Below are positions 43,602 through 56,182 of a DNA stretch of 64,000 nucleotides, piece after piece; position 1 is the stretch's first letter, and each line of letters opens with the position of its first letter. The position numbers and the translations under genes are program-made. The DNA lies in contig CM046007.1 of the NCBI GenBank assembly GCA_025175895.1, positions 28,849,913 to 28,913,912 on the forward strand, written 5' to 3'. The notes under the pieces are model-generated. The model worked only from the letters and a program-made list of their open reading frames with translations, was not told the origin of the DNA and did no database searches. This stretch comes from Wurfbainia villosa (lineage: Eukaryota; Streptophyta; Magnoliopsida; Zingiberales; Zingiberaceae).

Positions 43602-45046
43602 TGTTAGGACCTCGATGGCAGTTAGAGGGTGGGTGAATAGCGTCATCGTCGTTTGTCAATGGATTTTGTTTGCGATTATGCTTGCTACAAGATGTGTTAT
43701 ACGCAGGAGAATATATATATAACAAAAATAAATACACACAAGCACAATCACAACATTGAATATAACGTGGTTCAGAACCGAATGGTTCCTACTCCATGGA
43801 TTGGGCTTGTAAGAGCCCTAGCGATGCTAATCACACACCACTACTCAAATAACTCCTTCTCAGAACAATCCGAAGGTGGAGAAACCTCGTACAATGTATA
43901 CAACAGTAATACATTAAGAATATAAGAAAATACAATGGAATGCAAGTAAAGAAAACTTTACAAAGAGCTTTGGATTGCTTGATTTTTGATTGTCTTGGAC
44001 TAGCCTTGAAGGACTAGAAAGCACCAACTATTCCCCTTCAAATTGCCTAAGAGAACCATAGAAAAAACCTTCTCCGTGAGCTGCATTTATAACCTACATT
44101 CGAGATAATTTTTGCCTAGCAGTCGACTGATCAGAACCATCAGTCGATTGCCCCTGTAGCCATTGTCTTATGGCATGAGTCACGTCGAATAAGTCCAACG
44201 GATAGACCATCTGTCGACTGATCATACCCATCAGTCGACTAATGGCTCAATCAGTCAAGTGTTCGAGCTGATCACTCGACTGGAGAGCTTTTTGTGCCTA
44301 AAAGCCTAACCAGCAGTCGACTGATCTTCAAATAAGTCGACTGCTAGGCCAATTCCAGTAGTTGAACTCCGGTCGACTCACATCAGTCGACTGACCATAA
44401 TCCCAATCGACTGACACACCTCAGACATGAGGTTTTAACCCAAGTATGGTGCCCCCATACTTGCTAGACCACCCTTAGCCTAGACCTAAACCTTCTAGCC
44501 ACCTCTGTTAGCCTCACGTCTATCGGATCCCTCCAAGTTATCCATGACTTGTTCATCCATACGCTAGCCTTCAGGTGCTTCCATCGGCTATGTCATGCTA
44601 AGTTGATCTATACCGCCAAGGCACATTGGACTTACGTTGCCAAGACTCCGCTTGGACTTTACGCCGCCAACCATTGGACTTATGCTGCCAAGACTCTACC
44701 CTTGGACTTTATGCCACCAATATTCCCCTTGGACTTCTCAATTTCCAAGACTCAAGCATGGACTTTCCCTTGTCAACCCATGTTGGACTTTCCATGCCAA
44801 GACCCATGCTTGGACTTTCCCTTGCCAAGACCCATGCTTGGACTTTCCTTGCCAACCCATGTTGGACTTTCCATGCCAAGACTCAAGCTTGGAATGGTCA
44901 AACCATCATCAAACATCAATTATGACCTGGGTCGATTTCATCAACAATCTCCCCAACACATGTCAGACATCAATATCAAACATCAAAATACTATTCGAGT
45001 CAAACTCGAGTCTACTCAATCATGACCTGGGCCGATTGCACCAACA
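43602..45046 (-). repeat. E12 5' LTR
   Basis: 1445 bp; - strand start TGTTGGTGCAATCGGCCC, end GAGGTCCTAACA. Minisatellite at about 44625-44895, and CAGTCGACTG sites at 44121, 44334 and 44385. Confidence 0.92.
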
Positions 45047-46492
45047 GAAGTGTCGTCGGGGTGGACTCCTCCTCGACCTCGAAATAGAAGGTGGATGAGC
45101 TGTGGAGATGGAGGACATCGCCAAAATCTCTCGATGAAGAGGTTCCTCCTTGAATCCGTGGAAAAAAATGGATGGAAGGAAGGTGAAGGCGGCTGCTAGG
45201 GCTCAAGGGAAGAAGAGATTTAACTAATAACCAAATGAAATAAGCAATGCATCAATGAAATCTAATGCATGAATATGATTAAAAGAAAGCAACTAACTAA
45301 ATCTAATCTAATGAACTACAACCTAATTACTCTAAAAAGCATTTCGCTGAACAATATGTAAGCATGCAACAAATTAAACCAAATGCATGCAAATCAAAAG
45401 TTGGAAGCAAATTTGATTACAATCATTCAACAAAATTAAAGCGCAAAACTAATCAACAAGACAGAAATTTGAGAAGTCTTGTTGTCTGGAAATTGCTGCT
45501 CGGATATGTGATGGAAGTTGCGTTGGCTACTCGCTCATGAAAGCGGCAGAGCTGTGGAATGGCTCTGGTGGCTGTGATGGCTGGCCGGACCGATCAGAGG
45601 GGAATCCCCACTCCGATTGCCATAGGCAGCGGAAATGGGCGGAGGTGGCGTCGGTTGTGGATGAAGAAATTGGGCGGAGATGGCTGGAGTGGCACCGGTC
45701 ATCGGAGAAGGAGGGAATCCCCTTACCTCTCCGGCGATCGACGAGGAAGGTGGAGAGCGCGATGGCGGGCAATGGAAGGAGGTGGCGTCGCAAGCGATCG
45801 TGTGGAAGAAGATGAAGCTGGCTCCTCCTTGAATCCGTGGAGGAAAATGGTCATGTGCTACGCGATGGAGAAGCGGTGAGGAAATGTTGATTTTCTTAAG
45901 CCAATTTCCTTGACTGTCCATTTAAAGCAAGATCTAATCCCAGCCGTCCATTAAAGCTAGGCTAATTGAATCTGATTAATCCATGAAGGGATATGCATCC
46001 AACGGCTGAAATTATTCCAACTTTGAATGAATGGATCTGATCACTCTGAATGGATAATCACGATCGGCTGAAGCTGGATGAAGGCCTAAGAGGCCAAGAT
46101 CTAAATGTATGGATCGGATTGCTACAGATTCAGATGGATGGCTCAGATCAATCAGATCTCATCGGAGGGTCAGGATTAAACAGATCTGAACCCTTGATTA
46201 AATTGCCTTTGATCTTGATGAAGGGCTCAGATTCTTCCAGCTTAAAATGCCCATTATGACCCTTAGATAAAGCCATATTTGATCCAACTTGAGTCTAGTC
46301 CAGTGACTCATCCCGATCTCCTACAAACAAAGATAAAATTCGCATATAAGTTCAAAATTTAGGAGAATTTATACTAAGGTCTAAAAATATATCAAACTCA
46401 TAAAATATGCAAATAATCAACAATTAAACACATGAGAGGATTAAAACAGTGATATTAAGGACCAAAATAACCCGACAAAATGGTAGTTATCA

Positions 46493-46506
46493 ATTCCCCC
46501 ACACTT
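46493..46506 (-). promoter_or_regulatory. E11 polypurine tract
   Basis: AAGTGTGGGGGAAT on the - strand directly before TGATAACTACC, the proposed LTR start. A second AAGTGTGGGGGAGAG tract occurs at about 47344-47358. Confidence 0.6.
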
Positions 46507-48474
46507 ATTCTCGCACGTCCTGAGCAAGTAAAGAAAACTAAAAACAAACTGAAGATATATTTCCCTAGTAATTCCAAATCATACATAGAAAATTGTGAAA
46601 GAAAGTTACCTAGGATTGTCAATTCTCAGAGACTCAAGCAATTATGGACTCAAATCTTACACAGGTTAACAAACATAGTGACTTCAATCCATCCTGTATA
46701 GACTAAGAATGATTAAGCCTCACAAGATAAGTGGTGGTTTTTCTCGCTCTTATAAGCATGTAATAGTGGAGTTCACTCTAGCTACTCATGGTTTATGCAC
46801 TACCATATGCTTGCTTTTCTTCTACCTTCACCACTATATATACATAAAAATGCACAATCACTGAAAGCTTATTAAGAATGTAAGAGAAACATGAATACAA
46901 GAAAAATGACAATATCTGTGAAAGAAAAGAAAGATAAGAAATGAAATAGTTAAAGAAATGCAAGAAGAAGATATGGAAATACTGGAATGCTACTTAGATG
47001 AGTACAAGAAAGCATTGCCCTAAAATTTTTCTTCCGACCCAATAAACATGTAAACAGCCCTTATCACATACTTCAATACAAATCTACTCATGATATACAA
47101 TAAATCTCTCAATAGTTGCAACAAGGGATGTCACTAACAAAAATATTATCACACATAAATAAAAATTGCACAACATGTCAAAAAAAAAATTTCAATTTTT
47201 TTTTCAAACTTTTTTTTTCGACATGCAGTGCACTTTCCTATGCTCCAACATCAAGCTCAACTAAAAAGATAAAGAGCATGGCTAGCTCATGGTGATCAAG
47301 CACGACTTGCCTATGCTAACACTAAATTTCCTTGAGCTACTCTCTCCCCCACACTTAAATTTTTGTCCATCTTGGGAAAAACACTCATCATGGATCATCT
47401 AAGTATTCCACATCCAAAAATAGAAATGGAGAAGAAAGTAATGGAAGGAAAGAAAAAATGTAAGGATGAATGACTAGAATGTTATTCAAATAAGCATGTG
47501 ATGATAAAAGAAGTGAAGGAAAACAAATGTGATTACCTTCATAATAATCATGAAAACCTACTGTTGTGTGGTCTCGAAAGAATCAAAGTAAGTTCTAGAG
47601 TTACAATAACCACAAGTGCACCACACACAAGCAATAAAAATAGGTTCAATCCTCACTAGGTAAATAAAAATAATCAACTCAATCTATCAACATAGAATCC
47701 ATCACCAAGTTGTAACAACATGCAATCAAATAATCCATTCATGACAATAAATCTCAAAATTTGACTGTCAAATTTAACTAGCTTTCACGACTTCTAAGCA
47801 GATATAAAGGAATGCATATGAAATTTATTTCAAAATTCGATAAAACAAAAACTCAACAAACGAAATATAACAACTAAAACAAAAACAAATGAAGTAAATG
47901 AAACATATATACAAAGAAAAAGAAAAGAGATGAGATAGAGCAAACTCCCCTGAGGTCCTGGTGGTTGGAGAAGATTCAGTAAAAGGAGTCATGCAGGTCG
48001 TGGGGTGCTCCGAGAGAAATCCCATCCCGGTGGTTGAAGAAGATTCAGCTTTAACATCCATGCTAGGAGTGGGATGGAATGAATGGAGGTGAGCACCTTC
48101 ATGGTATGATCATGATAGTACTATGCTGCTCTCTCCAATATCATCGCCTCATCATAAGTAAACTCTGGTGGTCGGAGGCGATTCAGGAAAAGTGTCTAGC
48201 CTTGGGGTTGGATTATTGCATTTGTTGTCAAGGCTTTCATTAGCAAAATTCTTGGAGACTCTGGATGAGATGGAAGTGTTCAGTCTGGGGGCCTCCAGCT
48301 ATCCACCACTTCCATGGGAATCAGCTAATCAGAATTGCTTGTCGCTATTATCTCACTTGTCTTCTGGTCTGGCTAGCAAGTCTGGGCACTGGTATCTGGA
48401 AACTGCTCCTTTTCTTCAGAATAATATAGGGCACAAACAACATCACAGAGTAAATCTAAGCCATTAGTATCATC
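46507..48474 (-). other. 3' non-coding region of E11
   Basis: About 2 kb without a gene I can support. It holds the second PPT-like tract near 47350 and homopolymer A/T runs at 47185-47220. A motif TGAATCTTCT-CAACCACC, once as TGAATCGCCT-CGACCACC, appears three times on the - strand (about 47962, 48028 and 48163). Open frames at 47825-48061 (-) and 48168-48467 (+) show no known domain. Confidence 0.5.
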
Positions 48475-48705
48475 CTATAATTCATCGACCACATAAGCAA
48501 CTTCATCATTATCTTGAGCATCAGATAGTACATCATCATCATGCACATCAGCAGAGAAGTCCTGTAGAGCTGCAGAGGTAGAAGCGTACATATCACCAGC
48601 TCTGCAATCCATCTCCTCAAGCACATCACTACAATCAGAAATTATCTCTGAGGAAAACTGAGAGGAATCTTGTGCTTGTGTATGGCTAATGGATGATGCA
48701 ATTTG
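48475..48705 (-). pseudogene. 3' coding fragment of E11, distal to E15
   Basis: On the - strand a 77-codon frame ends in TAG at 48475-48477. It is acidic near its C-terminus (DVHDDDVLSDAQDNDEVAYV). If E15 and one copy of ATTTG are removed, it joins in frame with 57974-58167. I do not recognise the product. Its place just upstream of a long 3' region and PPT suggests the end of the E11 polyprotein or an extra downstream frame. Confidence 0.4.
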
Positions 48706-50090
48706 TGTTGGATCGAAAGTGTCGCTAGAGGGGGGGGGGTGAATAGCGATACGATGTCGTTAAAAAACTTTTGCAATAAGTAAAAAGCAAGTAGAGAGTG
48801 CACAGCGGAAATATAAAGTAGACAAGATATTTTTACGTGGTTCACAATCTTTCGATTGCTAATCCACGGCCCTAGTGATCCTTGATCACGTACGGAGGGC
48901 AATTCACTAAAACCACTCCTCCTCGTTGGAGGTAGGAGCAACGATTACAAAAAGAAATCAAGGCAAAGGGACACTCCCCCTTTCCTTGTTACGATTAAAG
49001 CACAAAGACAATTTAAAGAAGTAGAACTTAAATAAATATACCGACAACTCTTATAAGTAGAAGTGACGCACTTCGTAGCAAATGTGAGTAGTAGTAAGCG
49101 GCTGTGGCGTGTTGAGAGCTCTTGAATTCTTGTTATTTGCTTGGCTTGAACATGTCTATTTATGGATATTGATCTATGAATTTAGACATAGGTAGTGTCC
49201 AAGGTGAGGTTCTTATCCCCCAAGACTTGTTCATCCACATCCTTTGCGCAAACTCAAGGATGAGGTGTTTCATCCAACCACCTTGTGCCACCTCCAACCT
49301 CCTTGTGCGCCAACTCAAGGATGAGGTGTTTCATCCAACCACCTTGTGCCACCTCCAACCTCCTTGGGCGCCAACTTGAGGATGAGGTGTTTCATCCAAC
49401 CACCTTGTGCCACCTCCAACCTCCTTGGGCGCCAACTTGAGGATGAGGTGTTTCATCCAACCACCTTGTGCCACCTCCAACCTCCTTGGGCGCCAACTTG
49501 TTGGAGCCATTCAACTTGTGCCACATCATGGGAGCCAACCATCTTGTGCCAACTCACCTTATCTTGGGCGTCCACCACAAGGAAGCTTGGTGATGGTTTG
49601 GATGTCCACCTTGATGCCACATCACCCTTTGTACCAAAACACGAGTCAAGTCCAAATTCACCCCCTTGAAATTCGAGCTCTTCTCGAGGCTGGAACTTGA
49701 CTAGCAGTTGACTGTAGTCAAAGGGTTTTGGACTGCAGTACAAGTTAGCTTAAAATATAAAGTACGATGGTTCTAACCATTTGATCTCGACCTAGACCTT
49801 CCATTGGAGGTATTGGGTCGGATCTACGCTTAACGACCGTGCTTCGCTTTCACACGAGCTTACCTTGTAGCCTCGCGTCCGGTCTTCACCCGAGTACCTC
49901 GGCTTCCTCCGAAGTCCCTCTGGCGTTGCCCGACCACCTCGGTTCCCACCGGGTGTCGCAGACCTTCCGCTCAACTTTAGCATTTCTGCACACTTAATTG
50001 AGCTCGTAAGATAACAAATATACCCTTAACTATTGAGCCTTTTGCCATAATCAAAATACTGGTTCGACTTTGGTGCCCACTGCACCAACA
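48706..50090 (-). repeat. E15 3' LTR
   Basis: 1385 bp; - strand start TGTTGGTGCAGTGGGCACC, end TCGATCCAACA. It contains four 61-bp units (49256-49500) and no CAGTCGACTG palindromes. Confidence 0.92.
49256..49500. repeat. 61-bp minisatellite in the E15 3' LTR
   Basis: Four tandem units of 61 bp containing GATGAGGTGTTTCATCC and GTGCCACCTCCAACCTCC, starting near 49257, 49318, 49379 and 49440. The same four units are in the 5' LTR (57103-57346). GGATGAGGTGTTTCATCC holds GGATGA and TCATCC, able to pair. Confidence 0.92.
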
Positions 50091-50154
50091 ATCTCCCCCT
50101 TTTTGATTCATGGCAAACCGACACAAAAGTTAAGGAAAATTTAAGCATAACAGT

Positions 50155-50397
50155 AAGCTAGCATAATGATTAAGCATGAATGAGCTAGCATAAAGATTAA
50201 ATATGAATGAGCTAGCATAATGATTAAGCATGAATGAGCTAGCATAAAGATTAAATATGAATGAGCTAGCATAAAGATTAAATATGAATGAGCTAGCATA
50301 ATGATTAAATATGAATGAGCTAGCATAATGATTAAGTATGAATGAGCTAGCATAAAGATTAAGCATGAGTGAGCTAGCATAAAGATTAAGCATGAGT
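50155..50397. repeat. 27-bp minisatellite, nine units
   Basis: Nine units of 27 bp, each with the palindrome GCTAGC (GAGCTAGCATAA-GATTAA). It lies in the 3' untranslated region of E15, just inside the PPT. Because 27 is a multiple of three it yields long false reading frames. Confidence 0.93.
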
Positions 50398-50636
50398 GAG
50401 AAATATTATTGTTTCAAGTTCTCCCCTTTGAGGTAACCTCCCCTTGACAAGGTGAGTTCTTGAAAAATAATTTTTACTCCCCCTTAATAGTTGCTTAAGT
50501 AAACGGAATTACTTAATATAAAAGGTAATAATTTTGTTTACTTTCTTCCTTACTTTTGTGACTTTCTCCCCCTTTTGCCTTAACTCAAAAAGTTTGTAAA
50601 TATATTTTAAGGTTTGTAAGTCCAAGCAAGTTCCCA

Positions 50637-50677
<41 letters not shown>

Positions 50678-51018
50678 TTAAATAATAATAAGCTTGAAAA
50701 TATGTTCATCTAAAATGTACAACTCCGGTTGGACTTGATTGATATAGAATGATCAATAAGTCTTGAAGGAGTTGATTAATTTTAAATAATTATACTCCAT
50801 GGTTCATGTCGATGCAATCAATCTACATCCGGAACTGTGAGTAAGGTCCTAACATCTCACGCCTCCTCACGTGGCTAAGTACACAAACACATTAGTCCTA
50901 TGTGTTGTGAGATGTGTTGGCTCCTTAAATCTATAGGTATATGATTTCTAAGGTAAGACTTAGGCTAATTTCATAAAAAGAAGCAAAAATAGAGTACATA
51001 TATAGAGAAATTTAAATC
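50398..51018 (-). other. 3' untranslated region of E15
   Basis: No gene. Purine tracts (CTCCCCTT on +), the microsatellite, and the stem CATCTCAC (50853-50860)/GTGAGATG (50907-50914). Confidence 0.7.
50643..50674. repeat. (AT)16 microsatellite
   Basis: About 16 AT units in the 3' region of E15, followed by a T run. Confidence 0.95.
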
Positions 51019-54000
51019 CTACTCTATTATGCACATACCTAACTTTCGTCTTAATAAACTAAATTCGGCTTCGGGTAGTGGTTTGGTGAAGATGTCCGCT
51101 AGGTTTGATTTGGACTCAACATACTCTAGTTGTATAGTTCCATTAGTTACATGTTCCCTAATGAAGTGGTGTTTAACTTCTATATGTTTTGTCCTAGAAT
51201 GACATATTGGATTTTTAGTTAAGTTAATTGAACTAATGTTATCTATGTAGGTTTTAATGTTGTTAAAGATTAAGCTAAAGTCTTGGAGAGTGTGCTTCAT
51301 CCACAGGAGCTGAGAGACACACTCACCCATCGCAACGTATTCGGCTTCGGTGGTAGATAAGGCAACGCAATGCTGCTTCCTACTGCACCAACTTACTAGA
51401 CTCGAGCCGAGGATTTGACAACAACCACTCGTGCTCTTTCTATCGAGTTTACTACCGGCATAGTCGGACCGATTAGATTAAACTCGGTAGATCTAGGGTA
51501 CCAAATACCTACGTTTAGCGTGCCCTTTAGATATCTAAGGATACGCTTGACTAGGGTTAGGTGAGACTCCTTGGCACAGGTTTGTAACCTTGCGCACATA
51601 CTTACCGCGAATAAAATGTCGGGTCGGCTCGCGGTTAAGTATAGGAGACTTCCTATTGCGCTCCTAGTATTTTAGGTCAACGGGTTTTCCTTCTACATCT
51701 TCGTTTATATTAACATTAGTTGCCATAGGTGTATTGATTATTTTAGCATCTTGCATTCCAAATCGATTTATTAAGTCCTTAGTATATTTTTGTTGATGTA
51801 AATATATTCCATCTTTAGTTTGTTTAATTTGTAAACCTAAGAAGAAACTTAACTCTCCCACTAAATTCATTTCAAATTCACTTTCCATAAGTGAGATGAA
51901 TTCGTTTAGCAGGATCGAGTTGGTAGTTCCAAAATTATATCATCTACATAGATTTGGGCTATAAAGATTTCTTTTCCTACGGTTTCTGAATAAGGTTGGG
52001 TCGACTAAACCTTGGTTGAATCCTTTGGACTTAAGATAGATCGAAGCCTTCGCATCAAGCTCTTGGGGCTTGTTTGAGTCCATATAGGGCTTTCTTAAGT
52101 CTAAGGACATGGTCAGTTTATCTAGATTTTGAATCCGGAGGTTGATCGACGAAACTTCTTCCTTAATGTATCCATTCAAAAATGCTGACTTGACATCCAT
52201 TTGAAACAATTTAAAACCTCGATGTGCGCATATGCTAACAACATTCGGATGGACTCTAGTCCGCTACGGGGCGAGGTCTCATCGTAATCTAAACCTTCGA
52301 CTTGACTAAACCCTTTGCGACTAACCTAGCTTTATTTCTAACTACTTCACCTTTATCATCAAGTTTATTTCAAATACCCACCTTGTTCCAATAATTGATT
52401 TTTCTTTAGGTGGTGGTACTAATTCGGACTTTCATTTCTAGTGAATTGAGCTAGCTCTTCTTGCATAGCAATAATCCAAATCGGGATCAAGAAGTGCTTG
52501 TTCAATAGTTTTGGGTTCGATTTTGGAAATTAACGATTTGACTAAGGTTTCGATATGAAGCTCTAGTTCGAACCCTAAATTTGGATCACCTATAACTTGA
52601 TTGATAGGATGATTTGTTTGAGTCTTAGTGTGACTCGGGTTAGGGTCATCTATCACTTGGTCGATAGGATGACTTGGGTGAGTTCTAGTTTGACTTGGGT
52701 TAGAGTCATCTATCACTTGGTCGATAGGATGACTTGGGTTAGACGAGATTCAAGTTCAAGATCAGTCGGGTTCGCTATAAGTTGATTTGCTAGTTGGTTT
52801 TGTTAAGGATTGAACGGGTTCGTGTCCTTCGTCGAAAACTATATTAATGGTTTCTTCGACTCTAAGAGTGTCGTGATTGTATACCCTATAAGCTCTACTG
52901 GTGGTTGAGTATCCTAGAAAGGTTCCAGTAGAGGTTTTGGATTTGAATTTCCCTAGGTAATCCTTAGTGTTTAAGATATGTACCTTGCATCCAAATACCC
53001 TAAAGTACTTGATGTTCGGTATTTTATCGTGATAAATCTCGTACGAGGTCTTTTGGTGCCTCTTTACCATAAGGATCCTATTTTGGACATAGCAAGTCGT
53101 ACTAACCTCCTCGCCCAAAATCTATCGGGTAGGTTATACTGCTTAACATTGTCCTAGCGGCTTCTTGTAGGGTTCTATTTTTCCGCTCGACTAACCCATT
53201 TTGTTGTGGGGTTCTAGGACATGAAAACTCATGGTGGTATCCGCTTAGGTTCTAAATCAGAACCTGTGGTTTTCGAATTCACCACCATGATCGCTTCTAA
53301 GTCTTTTAATCTTAAGGTTCTTTTGATTTTCGATTAACCTACAAAGATTGATTAGTTGGTCTAGGGTATCATTTTTATGTTTGATAAACCTAACCCAAGT
53401 AAATCTAGAATAGTCGTCAATTATGACTAAGCAAAATTGACTACCATTGAGTGACTTAGCTCCATGTGAATCAAATAGATCCATGTGTAGGAGCTCAAGA
53501 ACACTTTTGGTTCGTTCTTGATTAGTTAATTGATGTTGTGTCCTAGATTGTTTACCTTGTTGACAAGCATTACATATTTTATTATCCAAGTTGTTTAGTT
53601 TAGGCAAACCTATAACCAAGCCACTCGACTCATCTTGTGACGAGTCTTAAAAGTAGTGTCAGTCTTCGGTGCCATAACCAAGATTCCTCTTGCTGTGTCA
53701 TAAGACACTTGGTTGAGGAGTTGGGTAAATTTATTGTGTAGATGTTGCTACTCCTAGTTCCTTTAAGTATTATTTTAGATGTTGCATTTATTTTGATTAC
53801 GCATTCATTTTCTAGAAATATGACCTTATAATTGTTATCACACAATTGGCTTACACTAAGTAAATTATATTGAAAGTTTTCTACTAATAAGACATTTTGA
53901 ATTGTAAAGTTAGAGTTGAGCTCAATATCACCGATCCGATGATTTTGAGCTTGCCGCTATTTCCAAGGCTACCGATCCTTGTCGCTTTGAATCGTAACTT

Positions 54001-54040
54001 CAAAATTTGAGTTGATCCCGGTCATGTGTCGAGGAGCCAC
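51019..54040 (-). pseudogene. pol: pol of E15, many indels
   Basis: Fragments in copia order, right to left: protease remnant near 54010-54050; pre-integrase and integrase core (53845-53257, with SRTQHQLTNQERTKS, RLRSDHGGEFENHRF); integrase C-terminus (53118-52762, IYHDKIPNIKYFRVFGCKVH); a linker with about three 60-bp units (52586-52740); RT (52209-51664, with FQMDVKSAFLNG and FFLGLQIKQ); RNase H (51599-51019, ending RRKLGMCIIE). The YVDDII catalytic part is interrupted at about 51940. Short losses of one to a few bases break the frame repeatedly. The relationship to E13 is very close. Confidence 0.92.
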
Positions 54041-54599
54041 GCGTCAACATCCATTGATCCTACACATAAGGTAGTTGGATCGGATATTGGAATTACTAAA
54101 GGGTTGTTTGTAAGTTTTAACCTAAATCATCTCACCAATATCTACATGATCAAAACATGTTATTCCTATGTGTTATTGTGAGATGACTTTCAATTTTACT
54201 TGATTAATTTTAATGAATTTAAATTAACCAACATTAGGTTAGATTCGATTTAGTCTAAGCTCATCAAGTAATCTTTTCAAGAGATTAGCTTCTAGGTCGT
54301 GGCGAGGCACAGAGGCCTTCTTTGATCGGAACAACGACCACTTCCTTAGACAAAGCTAATTTCAAGAAATTGATAACTCGACTTACTTGAGACTACGCCT
54401 TGGTCTAACTAGTTATTTTTGAAAAGAGGCTCGAGGCTCAATCTTTCAGGATTTTAGTTGGTTTATTTTTGAAAAGAGGCTCCCGAGGCTCAATCTTTCG
54501 CAGGATTTTAGTTGGTTATGAGTCCTATCTAACCATTCTAAAAATAAAGGAAAAACTAAGCATGCAATTTCTAAGACTTAACAAAAATACATTTTGTAT
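54041..54599 (-). other. gag-pol spacer of E15
   Basis: Non-coding, homologous to the E13 spacer; the stem CATCTCAC (54128-54135)/GTGAGATG (54178-54185) is present. A 60-bp stretch with AAAAGAGGCTC and CTCAATCTTTC occurs twice in tandem (54417-54517). Confidence 0.65.
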
Positions 54600-56182
54600 T
54601 GGCTCTCGACCATTGAATCGAGTGGGTCTATTCACATAGTGAATTTGGTCCTGGGAACCCAATACATGTTAGATCCTAAAGTTGAAATCAAAGTGGTCTT
54701 AGGGACCCATGCTTGGACATTTTTCTTATGTTGGTTTACTATAGACATATATGACTTATTGGTTGTATTTGAGTTAAACCCGAGTCCGGCCTTGTTGTAC
54801 ACGGCCCTTTGTGATCCATGTAAGAGGTCAAGTCCCTTGGATCCCAAAGTGAACCTTTCCAACGTGTTCCTAAGGTCTTCGACTTGTGTTTTCAAAAGCG
54901 AGTTCTCAACTTCAAGCTTTTCAACTTGAGTTGAGTCCTCCTCTTGAATACGAGTAGTCGAAGAGGTTAGGGAGACCTCATGTTTGAGAAGGTTAACCTC
55001 CTCAATTAGGGTCTCGACCTTGGACTCGGACTTAGCTAGTTTCTTATTTAAAAATTTAATTGCACCATACAAAGTATTAAGTAACGACCGACTTACCCTT
55101 AATGATTCTTTTGAACCGGATACGGATCCGTGGCTTGTCTTGAATGGAAGCTCATCATCGGATTCGGACTCGGACTCTTCTTGGTTTCGAGTCGTGCTCG
55201 GTCGGCTTGGCCATTAGAGCTTGGATATCGCCTTCTTCCTCCGACAACTCCTCCCAAGTAGCGTTTAGCGCTTTCTTGGTCTTTGATGCGTTATTCTTTA
55301 GCTTTGGGCACTCGGACTTGATGTGACCGAACTCGCTGCACTCATAGCATCTAAAATTAGAAGTATTTGAATTAGGTTTAGGCTTACCTTGAGTTGTTGG
55401 TCGCTTTCGCCTCTTGATCATCTTCCGAACTAGATTGACTAGTTCGGATTCTATTTCGAGTCTACTTCCGATTCGGACTCGCCTTCTTCCTTCGGGGTGG
55501 CTTGCTTGCGGGCTTCTTCTTCTTGGAACTCGCAACTAACGCAATACTTTCTCTACCGACCACGTTAGTTTGCTCATGTAATTCAAGTTCAAAACAATTG
55601 CCTAACCTAATTTTAGAAAGGTCCTAGGATACCTTGTAGGCATCGACCATGGATGCCCACAAGGTGGTCCTAGGAAACGAGTTAAGAGAATACCTGATAA
55701 GGTAGAGAATCTCGACCATTTGTCCGATGGCATGGAGTTGGATGACGATGACATGGATACGAGCATGTAGTTGAGTTGCGGTCTCGTTTTCCTGCATTTT
55801 CAAGTTATATAATTTATTTAAAAGTAAATCTCTTTTACATACCTTCGTGTCGTCGGTGCCTTCGTGTAGTTCCACTAGCTTGGTCCATAAGTCCTTTGCA
55901 CTAATGAAGGGGCCGACGCGTTGAGCTCTTCCTTGACAACCCACATTGCAAGATTTGAGTTGCCTTGGCATAGGCTTCTAATTTATTTTTCATGGAATTT
56001 GATCATTGATCGTAACCCAAAGTTTCACCATCTTCATTATTAGTAAGTGTGAATCCGGTTTGGATTACGATCCACCTCTCGATTTGGGTTTTATGATTGG
56101 TTTCCATCCGACCCTTCAAATATCGAATGTCATTACCGTTGTAAAACGGGGGTCGTGTGCTAAACCCTTCGAGATGGGCCAT
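54600..56182 (-). pseudogene. gag: gag of E15
   Basis: ATG at 56182 (MAHLEGF), then several frames: 55971-55624 (GPFISAKDLWTKLVELHEGTDD...FPRTTLWASMVDAYKVS), 55535-55155 with a complete CCHC knuckle CYECSEFGHIKSEC, and 55072-54632 with the coiled coil and AWVPKTTLISTLGS tail. It parallels E13 but has many frameshifts and a heavily altered N-terminus. Confidence 0.88.

Larger units (their letters stand above)
23087..45046 (-). mobile_element. E12: gag-only element, interrupted by E13
   Basis: The same family as E1 and E14 but on the - strand: 5' LTR 43602-45046, PBS 43588-43599, gag 43534-41801, a long 3' non-coding region, PPT at 24577 and 3' LTR 23087-24576. TSD gaagt at 23082-23086 and 45047-45051 is perfect. 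Without E13 it is about 6.55 kb, close to E14 (6784 bp). It has no pol. Two nonsense codons in gag show it is older than E14. Confidence 0.93.
22628..46492 (-). repeat. E11 3' LTR, split by E12
   Basis: Own pieces are 22628-23086 and 45052-46492, about 1.9 kb, joined at the gaagt TSD of E12. The - strand start is TGATAACTACC; the other end is near 22628. GC-rich short open frames at 45530-45880 show no recognisable domain. CTCCTTGAATCCGTGG occurs twice (45146-45161 and 45825-45840), suggesting an internal duplication. Confidence 0.5.

Noticed and set aside
45537..45921. GC-rich overlapping frames on both strands
   Set aside because: They lie in the E11 LTR; frames in several phases at once reflect few stop codons in GC-rich DNA rather than coding.
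48168..48467. A 99-codon + strand frame
   Set aside because: It is antisense to the E11 3' region, with no domain or supporting context.
49256..49500. Direct repeats that might suggest a CRISPR array
   Set aside because: Units are contiguous 61-bp tandem copies without unique spacers, and both copies lie inside LTRs of a plant retrotransposon.
50130..50393. Open frames over the 27-bp repeat
   Set aside because: The unit length is a multiple of three, so frames stay open by chance; the predicted peptide is only the repeated unit.
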